The notes: generated by a model from the letters alone, not told the origin. A DNA stretch of 64,000 nucleotides from Salinicoccus halitifaciens (GCF_021026095.1 NZ_JAJNCU010000001.1:496001-560000), one strand, 5' to 3'. Shown: positions 25,454-35,314, counted from the first letter of the stretch. Numbers and translations: made by a program.

Positions 25454-27121
25454 GTGCTCTTACGTTTAAATATTAAAAATTTTGCTATTCTGGAACATGT
25501 AGAACTCGACTTCCATAATGGACTGACCGTCATTTCAGGAGAGTCCGGTGCCGGTAAAAGTATGATCATAGAATCGATCAATTATCTTTACGGCAAAAGA
25601 GCTTCGCAGGATGACATCAGGTATGATACTGAAGGCTCCCTTATCGAAGGTGTCTTTGACTTTCCGGATACGCCGAGGATGCACGATCTTCTGGAGGAGT
25701 ATAATATACCCGAGGATGAGCTGTATATCGTGCGGCGCGAGATCATGCAGAACAAGAAAAGTATCATCAAGCTGAATAACAATATGATCACCCTTACGCA
25801 GCTCAGAACAATCATGGAAGAGGTTGTCAGCATATTTGCACAGTCATCCCAGCTGGACGCCCTGGATAAAAGGAAACACATATTATATCTGGATAAATTT
25901 CTTGATATCCAGAATGAAGATATCTTCCAGGAGTATAAAAGGGATTACGATGATTATCTGGCGACGATCAAGAAGATCGAAGAACTCGAGTACAGGGACC
26001 GGAACCGGAGGGATTCCCTCGAGTTGTATCAGCATCAGTTCCAGGAGATTTCCGCCCTGGAATTGAAAGAGGGCGAGGAAGAACAGCTTGAGGAGGAACT
26101 GGAGTACTTGATGAATTTCGAAAAGGTCTTCGATTCATTGAGTGCCATCAAGTCATTGCTTGCTTCCGAAAAAAGCCCGCAGGCGACACTATATGATTTG
26201 AATCAGCAGGTCGAATCGCTTTCCCAGTACGATACGGAATTCAAGGATTACAGCCCGACTATAATGGACAGCTATTTCATCATCCAGGAACTGGAGTCCC
26301 ATGTCACTTCCAGCATGTCCTCAATGGACTATGATGAGGCACGGTTGAACGATATACAGGCAAGGCTGAACAGCATCAATTACCTGAAAAGGAAATATAA
26401 CAAGACATATGATGAGCTTCTGTCTTTTCTTGATGAGCTTGATAATGATATACAGGAACTTGAAAATATTTCCCACTCTTTTGAGAAGCTGAATTCCGAA
26501 AAAGAAGCCCTTCTTGCCAACATGGAGAAGAATGCGGAGGCGCTCCATACATTCAGGAATGAACGCAAGCATTTTCTTGAAAGCCGGATCCTGAAAGAAT
26601 TGATGGATCTTGAAATGTCACAGGTGGATTTTGAAATCAGGACAAGGCAGGACAAATTCCATGCGAGGGGATACAGTGATGTACAGTTCATGATATCCAC
26701 GAACAAGGGTGAACCTTTGAAGGAAATGAACAAGGTGGCCTCGGGCGGGGAGATGTCCCGCGTGATGCTCGCGATCAAATCCATCTTCGCAGAATATGAC
26801 CAGCAGTCCATACTCATTCTTGACGAGATTGACACGGGAGTGAGCGGTGGTGTAGCGACCAGGATGGCTGAAAAGATGAAAATCTTATCCAGGTCGAGGC
26901 AGATACTGGTGATTTCCCATCTGCCCCAGGCTGCGGCCATTTCCGACTATCATTTATACATTTACAAAGACAGTGACGGGGAGAGGACAATCACCAACAC
27001 CCGCTATTTGACCGGGGAAGATCATGTATATGAAATCGCCCGTATGCTGAGCGGCCAGGATGTGACCGAAGCTGCTCTTCTTAACGCCCGTTCACTCATA
27101 AAAAACACAACTGTTGATTAA
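25454..27121 (+). CDS. recN: DNA repair protein RecN
   Basis: SMC-like ATPase acting at DNA double-strand breaks in homologous recombination. The 555-residue product has Walker A GESGAGKS at 29-36, long central coiled coils (about 150-370) and a C-terminal ABC half with ASGGEMSRVMLAIK and the Walker B ILILDEIDTGVSGG. The start is GTG 25454 with GGAG eight bases upstream. Its last 17 codons form one arm of the terminator shared with the convergent yqzF. Confidence 0.96.
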   Translation: MLLRLNIKNFAILEHVELDFHNGLTVISGESGAGKSMIIESINYLYGKRASQDDIRYDTEGSLIEGVFDFPDTPRMHDLLEEYNIPEDELYIVRREIMQNKKSIIKLNNNMITLTQLRTIMEEVVSIFAQSSQLDALDKRKHILYLDKFLDIQNEDIFQEYKRDYDDYLATIKKIEELEYRDRNRRDSLELYQHQFQEISALELKEGEEEQLEEELEYLMNFEKVFDSLSAIKSLLASEKSPQATLYDLNQQVESLSQYDTEFKDYSPTIMDSYFIIQELESHVTSSMSSMDYDEARLNDIQARLNSINYLKRKYNKTYDELLSFLDELDNDIQELENISHSFEKLNSEKEALLANMEKNAEALHTFRNERKHFLESRILKELMDLEMSQVDFEIRTRQDKFHARGYSDVQFMISTNKGEPLKEMNKVASGGEMSRVMLAIKSIFAEYDQQSILILDEIDTGVSGGVATRMAEKMKILSRSRQILVISHLPQAAAISDYHLYIYKDSDGERTITNTRYLTGEDHVYEIARMLSGQDVTEAALLNARSLIKNTTVD

Positions 27122-27150
27122 TCTTCATCAACAGTTGTGTTTTCTTTTTT
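27102..27150. terminator. Bidirectional terminator inside recN and yqzF 3' ends
   Basis: A perfect 17-bp inverted repeat, 27102-27118 with 27127-27143, loop of eight bases, and T runs on both strands. Both convergent stop codons fall at the loop, so each arm is coding sequence. Confidence 0.93.
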
Positions 27151-27378
27151 CCGGAACCTTTCAGCCGCCCGCTTATTCTTTTTTTCACGATGTAGAATGT
27201 AGCCGCCGATAAACCAGATGCCGGCCACCGAGATGGCGAGTCCGACGCCAAATTGTACTGCTGTCATGGTGAATGGATCATTCAGGACACCGAATACGCT
27301 GTCCCTCATCCATTTTACACCGACGCCGGCAAGAATTGCCGGTATGACAAGAATTAATAATGCTATGATTTTCTGCAT
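27118..27378 (-). CDS. yqzF: DUF2627 membrane protein YqzF
   Basis: An 86-residue membrane protein with two hydrophobic helices (about residues 3-22 and 43-65) and a basic then acidic C-terminal tail, matching the DUF2627/YqzF family found between recN and the branched-chain keto acid operon in Bacilli. Function unknown. ATG 27378 with GTGAGGA just upstream is preferred over GTG 27387. Its stop overlaps that of recN by three bases. Confidence 0.82.
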   Translation of the reverse strand: MQKIIALLILVIPAILAGVGVKWMRDSVFGVLNDPFTMTAVQFGVGLAISVAGIWFIGGYILHREKKNKRAAERFRKKENTTVDED

Positions 27379-27444
27379 ATTCCTCACCCAATCCTCATAT
27401 CCTGCTCATTATACAATGTCTGATTAAATAGTACAATTCAACAA

Positions 27445-27506
27445 AAAATTCTTAATATTCCACGTTTCTTAATTTCCATGTAATTTTTTATACATATATG
27501 TATAAT
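27445..27506 (+). promoter_or_regulatory. Upstream region of ptb: CodY-like motif, palindrome, -10
   Basis: TATAAT at 27501-27506 is a good -10, with no clear -35. The palindrome ATACATATATGTAT at 27490-27503 overlaps it and could be an operator. AAAATTCTTAATATT at 27445-27459 matches the CodY consensus AATTTTCWGAAAATT at 11 of 15 positions. No SigL -24/-12 element of the B. subtilis BkdR type was seen. Confidence 0.4.
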
Positions 27507-27528
27507 GTAAGCGAAGAGGGGGGTATTC

Positions 27529-28428
27529 ATGAAATTCGATGAAATTTTCAATCAGCCGAACCATAAAATGATTGCGCTTTCAATTTCCTGCGCTGCAGAT
27601 GAAACTGTGCTGGAGCCGGTCCTTAGACTGGTGGATACATACCAGATTTCCATCCACCTTGTGGATGACGAGACACGTCTGAACCGGCTTTTGGGGGTGA
27701 TGGATGAAAAGTACCTGGATCATCCGGATATCTACATCCACGGCGCACAATCGGATGTGGAGGCGGCGGATAAAGCTGCAGCACTCGTTGCAGATGGGAC
27801 ATGCGATATACTGATGAAGGGGGCAGTATCCACTTCCGTCATCCTGAAGGCAGTTTTGAACAAAGCCCACGGTTTGGTTTATAATGGATTTTTGAGCCAC
27901 GTTGCATTATTCGATCTGCCAAATTATCATAAAGGTATCATATTGACGGATGCCGCGATGAATATTGCACCAGGCATAAAAGAGAAGATCAGCATCATAG
28001 ATAATGCCGTGGATTTTGCACACAGCCTGGATATACAGAGGCCGAAGGTCGCATTGTTGTCTGCTGTAGAAAAAATCAATCCGAAAATAGTTTCCACGGT
28101 CGAATCGATAGATGTTATTCAAAGTATTTATAACGGAAATATGAGAGAATTCATAGTGGACGGACCACTTCAGTATGACCTTGCCATTTCAAAGGAGGCT
28201 GCCGCAGCCAAGAACATCGATTCTGAGGTGGCGGGTGATGCGGACATACTCGTCGCACCTCAGATTGAGGCGGGGAATATACTGTACAAATCACTGGTTT
28301 ACTCGGCGGGAGCCAGAGTAGCTGCAATGGTCGTAGGTGCAAAAGTCCCGATCGTTCTGACTTCAAGGGCGGACAGTGCAGAGGATAAATACAATTCCAT
28401 ATGTCTTGCCATGAAATCTTTATCTTAA
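27529..28428 (+). CDS. ptb: Phosphate butyryltransferase / branched-chain acyl transferase
   Basis: Exchanges CoA of a butyryl- or branched acyl-CoA for phosphate, giving the acyl phosphate used by butyrate kinase. The 299-residue product belongs to the phosphotransacetylase family; recognisable segments include DILMKGAVSTSVILKAVL and ILTDAAMNIAP near residues 85-145 and ADILVAPQIEAGNILYKSL near 245. It is the first gene of the pathway operon; an AGGGGGG-type Shine-Dalgarno precedes the ATG. With bcd, buk and the bkd complex the natural substrates are probably isobutyryl-, isovaleryl- and 2-methylbutyryl-CoA. Confidence 0.94.
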   Translation: MKFDEIFNQPNHKMIALSISCAADETVLEPVLRLVDTYQISIHLVDDETRLNRLLGVMDEKYLDHPDIYIHGAQSDVEAADKAAALVADGTCDILMKGAVSTSVILKAVLNKAHGLVYNGFLSHVALFDLPNYHKGIILTDAAMNIAPGIKEKISIIDNAVDFAHSLDIQRPKVALLSAVEKINPKIVSTVESIDVIQSIYNGNMREFIVDGPLQYDLAISKEAAAAKNIDSEVAGDADILVAPQIEAGNILYKSLVYSAGARVAAMVVGAKVPIVLTSRADSAEDKYNSICLAMKSLS

Positions 28429-28455
28429 TCTATAATAATTCAGGGAGTGTAGTAA

Positions 28456-29553
28456 ATGATATTTGAAAAGATGGAACATAATGATTATGAACAACTTGTC
28501 TTCTGTTATGATGGGGCCAGCGGATTAAAGGCCATCATCTGCATCCATGACACCACCCTCGGACCGGCACTGGGCGGAGCGAGGATGTGGGATTATGAAT
28601 CGGAGGAAGAGGCGATCACGGATGTACTGAGGCTGGCCAAAGGCATGACATATAAAAATGCCGCTGCAGGTCTGAACCTTGGCGGCGGCAAGACCGTCAT
28701 CATCGGAGATGCCAAAAAGGACAAGTCGGAAGCTTTCTTCAGGGCTCTCGGTCGTTATGTCAACAGTCTCGGAGGCAGGTATATCACAGCGGAAGATGTG
28801 AACACTACGGTCGAGGATATGGATTATATTTATCAGGAGACACCGTATGTCTGCGGTATCAATGAATCATACGGCTCCGGCGGGGATCCGAGCCCGAAGA
28901 CGGCACTTGGAGTGTTCATGGCGATGAAGCGGACCGCGAAGGAGGCTTTCGGTGATGATTCACTGGAAGGCAGGACGATTGCGGTGCAGGGCGTTGGTGC
29001 CGTGGCCTATAAAATGTGTGAGTACCTCCATGAGGAAGGCGCCAAATTGATCGTCACCGACATTAACCAGGAAGCCGTCGACAGAGCCGTGAATGACTTC
29101 GGGGCCAGTCAGGTCGGACTGGATGAAATCTACGGCGTTGAAGCCGATATATTTGCACCCTGTGCACTCGGCGGCATCTTAAATGATGAGACGATACCCC
29201 AGATGAAAGTCAAAGCAATCTGCGGAAGTGCGAACAATCAACTGGCCGAGGATGAAAAACACAGCAGCATGCTGGCTGAAAAGAATATCGTCTATGCGCC
29301 GGACTATGTCGTCAACAGCGGCGGCGTCGTCAATGTGGCGGATGAACTCGAAGGTTATAATGAAGAGAGGGCGGTCCAGAAAGTGAAAGGCATCTACGAT
29401 CAGATGGACAAGATCTTCAGTATTGCAAAAGAGCAGGACATCTCCACCGCAGAGGCCGCCGACCGGCTGGCTGAAACGCGCATTGAACAGATGATGCGTG
29501 TCAAAAGCACATTTTCATTAAATGAAAAAAATCAATTCAATAAAGGGATTTAA
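28456..29553 (+). CDS. bcd: Leucine/branched-chain amino acid dehydrogenase
   Basis: NAD-dependent oxidative deamination of leucine, isoleucine and valine to branched 2-keto acids. The 365-residue product is of the Glu/Leu/Phe/Val dehydrogenase family: Lys67 (MTYKNA) and Lys79 (LGGGKT) correspond to the two catalytic lysines, and the Rossmann signature VQGVGAVAY starts the C-terminal domain. It lies 27 bases after ptb. Its last codons overlap an in-frame extension of buk, but the preferred buk start lies seven bases after the stop. Confidence 0.95.
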   Translation: MIFEKMEHNDYEQLVFCYDGASGLKAIICIHDTTLGPALGGARMWDYESEEEAITDVLRLAKGMTYKNAAAGLNLGGGKTVIIGDAKKDKSEAFFRALGRYVNSLGGRYITAEDVNTTVEDMDYIYQETPYVCGINESYGSGGDPSPKTALGVFMAMKRTAKEAFGDDSLEGRTIAVQGVGAVAYKMCEYLHEEGAKLIVTDINQEAVDRAVNDFGASQVGLDEIYGVEADIFAPCALGGILNDETIPQMKVKAICGSANNQLAEDEKHSSMLAEKNIVYAPDYVVNSGGVVNVADELEGYNEERAVQKVKGIYDQMDKIFSIAKEQDISTAEAADRLAETRIEQMMRVKSTFSLNEKNQFNKGI

Positions 29554-29560
29554 CACGATC

Positions 29561-30625
29561 ATGACAGTTAAAATACTCGTTTTGAACCTGGGCAGCACTT
29601 CCACCAAAGTCGCCTATTTTGAAGACCTTCAGGAAATGCATGCCGAAACTTTAAGGCTCGCCACCAAAGAGGTGAGCCGGCCCCTGATCGAGCAGGTGCC
29701 CGCCAGGTTGGATTCCATATATGGTTTCCTGGATAAGTATGGAATCGACGTTGCAAATCTGGATGTCATCAGTGCAAGGGGCGGTCTGCTGAAGCCCGTC
29801 GACGGAGGTACCTACAGAGTGAATGATCGTATGCTCGAGGACCTCAGGTCTTCAGGGAGCGGTGAGCATGCTTCCAACCTGAGTGCCATACTCGCTCATG
29901 AGATCGGCAGCGAATACGGCATTCAGGCGACGATCACCGACCCGATCGTCGTCGATGAGCTGATGGATGAGGTGAGGGTGACAGGGATCAAAGGGCTTGA
30001 ACGCATCTCCATTTTCCATGCACTGAACCAGAAAGCTGTGGCGCGTGATTACGCCGCGCGCCTCAACAGGCGGTATGAGGATATAAATGTCATCGTGGTA
30101 CATATGGGCGGCGGCATCACTGTGGGCGCCCATCAGAAGGGCAGGGTCATCGACGTGAACGACGGGTTGTACGGCGATGGGCCGATGAGCCCGACAAGGA
30201 GCGGTGCACTGCCGAACAGAGCATTGGCCAAGTATATTTTTGATAACAGGCTGACACTCGAAGAAGTCGAAAAATCCATCAGCAAAGAGGGCGGCTTCAT
30301 TTCTTTGAGAGGAACCGGAGATGCCCTGAAGGTGGAAGAGGAGGCTCTGTCGGGGGATCAGCATGCCCTTGGAGTATACAAGGCACTGAGTGTCCAGATC
30401 GCCAAGGAAATCGGATCGCGTGCAGCCGTCCTGAAAGGTGATATAGACGGAATTTTATTCACAGGAGGCCTTGCCTACAGCGACTTCCTGATCAATCTCA
30501 TACGGCCGTATATAGAATTCCTCGGCGGGATACATGTATACCCCGGGGAAAAGGAAATGCTCGCACTTGCAGAAGGTGCATACCGGGTGGTATCGGGTGA
30601 AGAAGTGCTGAAGGAATATGAATAA
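29561..30625 (+). CDS. buk: Butyrate kinase / branched-chain fatty acid kinase
   Basis: Acetokinase-family enzyme converting acyl phosphate and ADP to acid and ATP, so the pathway yields energy. The 354-residue product begins with the phosphate-binding LVLNLGSTSTK near residues 6-16 and contains VIVVHMGGGITVGAH and DGLYGDGPMSPTRSG, both typical of butyrate kinases. ATG 29561 is chosen because an ATG at 29522 lies inside bcd and adds residues not found in the family; the Shine-Dalgarno AAAGGGA is somewhat distant. A 12-base gap separates it from lpdV. Confidence 0.93.
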   Translation: MTVKILVLNLGSTSTKVAYFEDLQEMHAETLRLATKEVSRPLIEQVPARLDSIYGFLDKYGIDVANLDVISARGGLLKPVDGGTYRVNDRMLEDLRSSGSGEHASNLSAILAHEIGSEYGIQATITDPIVVDELMDEVRVTGIKGLERISIFHALNQKAVARDYAARLNRRYEDINVIVVHMGGGITVGAHQKGRVIDVNDGLYGDGPMSPTRSGALPNRALAKYIFDNRLTLEEVEKSISKEGGFISLRGTGDALKVEEEALSGDQHALGVYKALSVQIAKEIGSRAAVLKGDIDGILFTGGLAYSDFLINLIRPYIEFLGGIHVYPGEKEMLALAEGAYRVVSGEEVLKEYE

Positions 30626-30637
30626 GGGGGACTAGTA

Positions 30638-32053
30638 ATGGCAAACCAGTATGATCTGGTCATTTTGGGCGGCGGCACCGCAGGCTATGTTGCCGCCATC
30701 AAAGCATCCCAATCGGGACTGAAAACTGCAATCGTCGAAAGTTCGAAACTCGGCGGGACATGCCTGCATAAGGGATGCATCCCTACGAAATCATTCCTTA
30801 AGTCGGCCGAAACAGCCAGCTTGATGAGGAATGCCGCTGATTTCGGCATCGACAGAGTCGAACCGACGTTTGATATGAAAAATATCACAGCGAGGAAAGA
30901 CGAAGTCGTAGACCGGATGTATAACGGCATCCAACATCTTATGAAAAAGAATAAAATTGATGTATTCGAAGGTCATGGAAGGATTCTCGGGCCTTCACTG
31001 TTCTCCCCGATGGCCGGAACTGTCGCTGTGGATAATCCTCACGACGATGAAGGTGAAAGTGCAATACTCGTGAATCAGAATGTCCTGATTTGTACGGGTT
31101 CCAAACCCCGTGAACTGCCATTCCTCCCGTTTGACGGAAAATTGATATTATCGAGTGATGATATGATGGAACTTGACGAGGTGCCTGACAGCATCGCAAT
31201 CATCGGCGGCGGAGTGATCGGGCTCGAGTTTGCAAGCCTACTGAATGATCTGGGCTCAAAGGTGACTGTATATGAAGCGGGTGAACGCATCCTCCCCGGT
31301 GAGGATCAGGATCTCGCCAACGCCTTGAAAAAATCCCTTACCGAAAAGGGGATCGATTTTGAGACGGCAGTCACTCTGGACGAAAATAATGTGATTTTAA
31401 ATAGTGATGATGTAAAATTTAAATCAGAATCCGAAAAATCGTTTGATAAAGTGCTTGTGGCAATAGGCAGATCACCGAACATCGCAGATATCGGCCTGTC
31501 GAACACCAGGATAGAACTCGAAGACGGCTATATCAAGACAAATGACTATTATCAGACGAAAGATGAGAACATATATGCTGTTGGAGACTGCATTGGCAAC
31601 TTACAGCTTGCACATGTGGCTTCCAAAGAAGCGATCAACGCCGTCATCCATATGACTGATGAGGAACCGTATAAGCTGGATTACAATCAGGTGCCGAGGT
31701 GCATCTACACTTCCCCTGAAGCGGCTTCCCTCGGAATGACAGAGGACCGCCTGAAGGAAGAAGGCATACCATTCGAGGCGCATAAAATTCCACTTAACGC
31801 GATAGGCAAAGCTGTTATCGAGGGTAATAAGAACGGTTTCGGAAAAATACTGACTGAACCGGAAACTGGGGATATACTCGGTGTAAGCCTGGTCGGGCCC
31901 CATGTGACCGAGTTGATCAACGAAGCTGCACTGGCCAAGTTCCTGGATGCTTCTGCCCTGGAGCTCGGCTCAAGTGTCCATGCACATCCATCGATATCTG
32001 AAATTCTGATGGAACTCGGCCTGGATGCCGAAGGAATGGCTATACATGTTTAA
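30638..32053 (+). CDS. lpdV: Dihydrolipoyl dehydrogenase (E3) of branched-chain complex
   Basis: FAD enzyme that reoxidises the lipoamide of the branched-chain keto acid dehydrogenase complex using NAD. The 471-residue product has the FAD-binding GGGTAGYVAA, the redox disulfide Cys42-Cys47 in GGTCLHKGCIPTK, the NAD-binding IGGGVIGLEFA and the C-terminal HAHPSISE carrying the catalytic His. Since it is encoded between buk and the E1 genes it should be dedicated to this complex, separate from the pyruvate dehydrogenase E3. Confidence 0.95.
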   Translation: MANQYDLVILGGGTAGYVAAIKASQSGLKTAIVESSKLGGTCLHKGCIPTKSFLKSAETASLMRNAADFGIDRVEPTFDMKNITARKDEVVDRMYNGIQHLMKKNKIDVFEGHGRILGPSLFSPMAGTVAVDNPHDDEGESAILVNQNVLICTGSKPRELPFLPFDGKLILSSDDMMELDEVPDSIAIIGGGVIGLEFASLLNDLGSKVTVYEAGERILPGEDQDLANALKKSLTEKGIDFETAVTLDENNVILNSDDVKFKSESEKSFDKVLVAIGRSPNIADIGLSNTRIELEDGYIKTNDYYQTKDENIYAVGDCIGNLQLAHVASKEAINAVIHMTDEEPYKLDYNQVPRCIYTSPEAASLGMTEDRLKEEGIPFEAHKIPLNAIGKAVIEGNKNGFGKILTEPETGDILGVSLVGPHVTELINEAALAKFLDASALELGSSVHAHPSISEILMELGLDAEGMAIHV

Positions 32054-32064
32054 GGAGGCAAACA

Positions 32065-33060
32065 ATGAAAAATCATGAAGAAGTCGGTTTGACTGATGAT
32101 GATGTAAAAGAAATGTACCGCACAATGCTGTTGTCGAGGAAGCTCGATGAGAGGATGTGGCTGTTGAACCGGGCGGGTAAACTGCCGTTCGTCATATCCT
32201 GCCAGGGCCAGGAAGCGACACAGGTCGGTGCGGGTTTTGCGCTGGACAGGGAGGAAGATGTCCTGAGCCCTTATTACAGAGACCTCGCACTGGTGACACA
32301 TTTCGGCATGACCCCTCTTGAGACGATGCTTTCAGCTTTTGCCAAAGAAGGCGATATACAAAGCGGAGGCCGCCAGATGCCGGGGCATTTCAGCAAAAAA
32401 ACCAATAATATCCTGTCCCAGGGCTCTGCGGTCACCACCCAGGTGCTGCATGCCGTCGGGGCTGCCTATAAATTTAAACTGGATGGCGAAAAAAGGGTCG
32501 CACTGACCACTCTTGGAGAAGGTTCGACAAGCCAGGGAGATTTTCATGAAGGCCTGAACTTCGCAGGTGTACATAAGCTCCCTGTGATCTGCCTGATCGA
32601 GAACAACAAATATGCCATCAGCGTACCGACACATCTTCAATATGCAGTCGAAAAGCTCTCAGCCCGTGCACACGGCTATGGGATGCATGGCGATCATGTC
32701 GACGGCAATGATCCTTTTGCCGTGTATGAAGCGGTCAAGGCGGCAAGGGAGAGGGCAGTGAACGGTGAAGGCGCATCATTGATTGAAGCCATGTCGACCA
32801 GGCTGACGGCGCACTCTTCCGATGACGATGATGCTTACCGTACGCTGGAAGAGCGCGAGAAAAATAAAGAAGAAGACTGCCTCGTCCTGATGAAAGATTA
32901 TATGGTCGAAAAAGACATCGCGGATGATTCCTGGTTTTTAGATGTAGAGGAAGAATTCAAAGTGATCGTCAAGGATGCGACGAAAGATGCCGAAAACGCA
33001 CCTTATCCAAAAGCAGAAGATGCGTTGAAGAATGTGTATGAGGAGGCAAACAATGGCTAA
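32065..33060 (+). CDS. bkdAA: Branched-chain 2-keto acid dehydrogenase E1 alpha
   Basis: Alpha subunit of the thiamine diphosphate-dependent decarboxylase of the branched-chain complex. The 331-residue product contains the thiamine diphosphate motif TTLGEGSTSQGDFHE followed by NFAGVHKLPVICLIENN (about residues 150-185) and the regulatory-loop region SVPTHLQ. AAGGAGGC precedes the ATG. It overlaps bkdAB by eight bases, which supports equimolar expression of the E1 heterotetramer. Confidence 0.95.
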   Translation: MKNHEEVGLTDDDVKEMYRTMLLSRKLDERMWLLNRAGKLPFVISCQGQEATQVGAGFALDREEDVLSPYYRDLALVTHFGMTPLETMLSAFAKEGDIQSGGRQMPGHFSKKTNNILSQGSAVTTQVLHAVGAAYKFKLDGEKRVALTTLGEGSTSQGDFHEGLNFAGVHKLPVICLIENNKYAISVPTHLQYAVEKLSARAHGYGMHGDHVDGNDPFAVYEAVKAARERAVNGEGASLIEAMSTRLTAHSSDDDDAYRTLEEREKNKEEDCLVLMKDYMVEKDIADDSWFLDVEEEFKVIVKDATKDAENAPYPKAEDALKNVYEEANNG

Positions 33061-34036
33061 AATATCTTATCTCCAGGCAATCTCCAATGCACTGGATCAT
33101 GAAATGGGTAAGGACGAGGATGTATTCATCCTCGGTGAAGATGTAGGCAAAAAAGGCGGTGTATTCAAAGTGACTGCCGGCCTCCAGGAAAAATACGGGG
33201 AACTCCGCTGTATGGACACCCCCCTTGCCGAATCGAACATAGTCGGTACGGCGATCGGTGCTGCAATGATGGGCAAAAGGCCGGTTGCAGAAATCCAGTT
33301 CGCCGATTATATACTGCCGGCCACAAACCAGATATTGAGTGAAGCTGCAAAAATCAGATACCGCTCCAATGGGGACTGGAATTGCCCGATCGTCATCCGT
33401 GCGCCTTTCGGCGGCGGGATCCACGGAGCCCTGTACCATTCGCAGTCCGTGGAGGCTTTATTTTCTTCCACGCCGGGGTTGAAAGTGGTCATCCCTTCCA
33501 CGCCGAGTGACGCCAAAGGACTGCTGATATCGGCAATCAGGGACAACGATCCGGTTTTATTTTTCGAGCATAAAAAAGCCTACCGCCTCCTGAAGGAGGA
33601 AGTTCCGGAAGGGGACTACACGGTGCCGATCGGCAAGGCGGACGTCAAACGGAAGGGCGAGGACATCACCGTCATCACTTACGGCCTCTGTGTGAATTAT
33701 TCACTGCAGGCAGCAGAAAGGCTTTCCAAAGACGGCCATGATATCGAGATTCTGGATCTTAGGACCGTTTATCCTCTGGATAAGGAGAGCATCATTGAAT
33801 CCGCGAGCAAGACAGGAAAGGTGCTGCTCGTGACAGAAGACAACCTCGAAGGCAGTGTCATGAGTGAGGTATCGGCGATCATCGCTGAAAACTGCCTCTA
33901 TGACCTCGATGCACCGATCATGAGGCTGGCAGGGCCGGATGTGCCGGCAATGCCGTATTCTCCGCTGATGGAGGACCATTTCATGGTCAATCCGGACAAA
34001 ATAGAAAAGAAGATGCTTGAACTGTTGGAACACTGA
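33053..34036 (+). CDS. bkdAB: Branched-chain 2-keto acid dehydrogenase E1 beta
   Basis: Beta subunit of the E1 decarboxylase. The 327-residue product has the transketolase-like pyrimidine domain with FILGEDVGKKGGVFKVTAGL near the N-terminus and EIQFADYILPATNQI, then a C-terminal transketolase domain (VITYGLCVNYSLQAAE). ATG 33053 is preferred: GAGGAGGC lies seven bases upstream inside bkdAA, and upstream in-frame starts would obscure it. Confidence 0.95.
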   Translation: MAKISYLQAISNALDHEMGKDEDVFILGEDVGKKGGVFKVTAGLQEKYGELRCMDTPLAESNIVGTAIGAAMMGKRPVAEIQFADYILPATNQILSEAAKIRYRSNGDWNCPIVIRAPFGGGIHGALYHSQSVEALFSSTPGLKVVIPSTPSDAKGLLISAIRDNDPVLFFEHKKAYRLLKEEVPEGDYTVPIGKADVKRKGEDITVITYGLCVNYSLQAAERLSKDGHDIEILDLRTVYPLDKESIIESASKTGKVLLVTEDNLEGSVMSEVSAIIAENCLYDLDAPIMRLAGPDVPAMPYSPLMEDHFMVNPDKIEKKMLELLEH

Positions 34037-34049
34037 TGGAGGGGATAAT

Positions 34050-35297
34050 ATGACTGAAATAAAAATGCCTAAACTAGGTGAAAGTGTTACTGAAGGCACG
34101 ATTGAAAGATGGCTCGTGAAACCCGGGGACACGGTGGAGGAATATGACCCCCTTTGTGAAGTGATCACCGATAAGGTGACCGCCGAAGTGCCGTCCGTCG
34201 CAGCCGGCACAATAGGAGAACTCCTCGTCAGTGAAGGGGAGACCGTCGATGTCGGGGTCGCAATCTGCACCGTGGAAGCCGAGGGCGGCGAAGAAGCACC
34301 GGCAGCCGGTGAAGATGCCCCTGAAGATGAGGTGGAGGAGCCTGCACCTGCCAAGGCGGCGTCTCCGGCCAAAGGAGCTGAAAAACCCCGGGGTGCCCGC
34401 ATTTCCCCTGTGGTGATGCGCCTGGCAAGTGAAAATGACATCGATTTGAATGAAGTCCAGGGCACGGGCTTCAATGGCAGAATCACAAAAAAGGATATAT
34501 TGAAAGTGATTGAACAGCCTGCTGAACCTAAATCGGCACCTGCTGAAACGGCACCCGCGGCACAAAGCCGACCGGCAGCCGCAAAACCTTCAGTGAGGGC
34601 CGGGGAGGAGATTCCGGTGAGCGGCGTGCGGGCGGCCATTGCAGAGAAAATGGTCCAGTCTTCAACCGAAATCCCTCATGCATGGCTCATGATGGAAGTG
34701 GATGCGACGAATCTCGTCAATCTGCGCAACAGCCTGAAAAATGATTTCAAAAAGGATGAGGGCTTCAATCTGACTTTCTTCAGCTTTTTTGTAAAAGCGG
34801 CAGCAGAGACATTGAAGGAATTCCCGATGCTGAACAGTTCATGGCAGGGAGATAAGATCGTGGTGAATAAAGATATCAACATATCAATAGCAGTCGCAGG
34901 TGATGATAAACTTTATGTCCCCGTCATTAAGAATGCGGATGAACTGACGATAAAAGGCATTGCGAAACAGGTCAATGAACTTGCAGAGCTCGGCAGGGCG
35001 CATAAACTGACATCCGAACATATGTCAGGCGGCACCTTTACGGTCAATAATACCGGCGCTTTCGGTTCGGTTCAGTCCATGGGCATCATCAATCATCCGC
35101 AGGCAGCCATACTGCAGGTGGAGTCCATCGTCAAAAAACCTGTGATCGTGGATGATATGATCGCAATCAGACATATGGTGAACTTATGCCTCTCCATCGA
35201 CCACCGCGTCCTTGACGGCTTAGTTGCCGGACAGTTCCTGAAAAGGGTCAAGGAAAAAATCGAGAAGATATCAGCGGAACATACATCGGTGTATTAA
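34050..35297 (+). CDS. bkdB: Branched-chain 2-keto acid dehydrogenase E2 (lipoamide acyltransferase)
   Basis: Core of the complex; transfers the branched acyl group from E1 to CoA. The 415-residue product has an N-terminal lipoyl domain with the lipoylated Lys42 (ITDKVTAEVPS), an Ala-Pro-Glu rich linker, a peripheral subunit-binding domain (RISPVVMRLASENDID near 117-132), a second linker and a C-terminal catalytic domain with His385 in DHRVLDG. ATG 34050 follows GGAGGGG. It ends the operon; no strong hairpin is seen before brxB, which has its own promoter. Confidence 0.95.
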   Translation: MTEIKMPKLGESVTEGTIERWLVKPGDTVEEYDPLCEVITDKVTAEVPSVAAGTIGELLVSEGETVDVGVAICTVEAEGGEEAPAAGEDAPEDEVEEPAPAKAASPAKGAEKPRGARISPVVMRLASENDIDLNEVQGTGFNGRITKKDILKVIEQPAEPKSAPAETAPAAQSRPAAAKPSVRAGEEIPVSGVRAAIAEKMVQSSTEIPHAWLMMEVDATNLVNLRNSLKNDFKKDEGFNLTFFSFFVKAAAETLKEFPMLNSSWQGDKIVVNKDINISIAVAGDDKLYVPVIKNADELTIKGIAKQVNELAELGRAHKLTSEHMSGGTFTVNNTGAFGSVQSMGIINHPQAAILQVESIVKKPVIVDDMIAIRHMVNLCLSIDHRVLDGLVAGQFLKRVKEKIEKISAEHTSVY

Positions 35298-35314
35298 TCT
35301 TTACAAAGTAAAAT

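Noticed and set aside
33701-34639. A 312-codon minus-strand frame opposite bkdAB/bkdB
   Set aside because: It is the mirror of Ala-Pro-Glu rich coding sequence, has a low-complexity product, no promoter, and lies wholly under two recognised genes.
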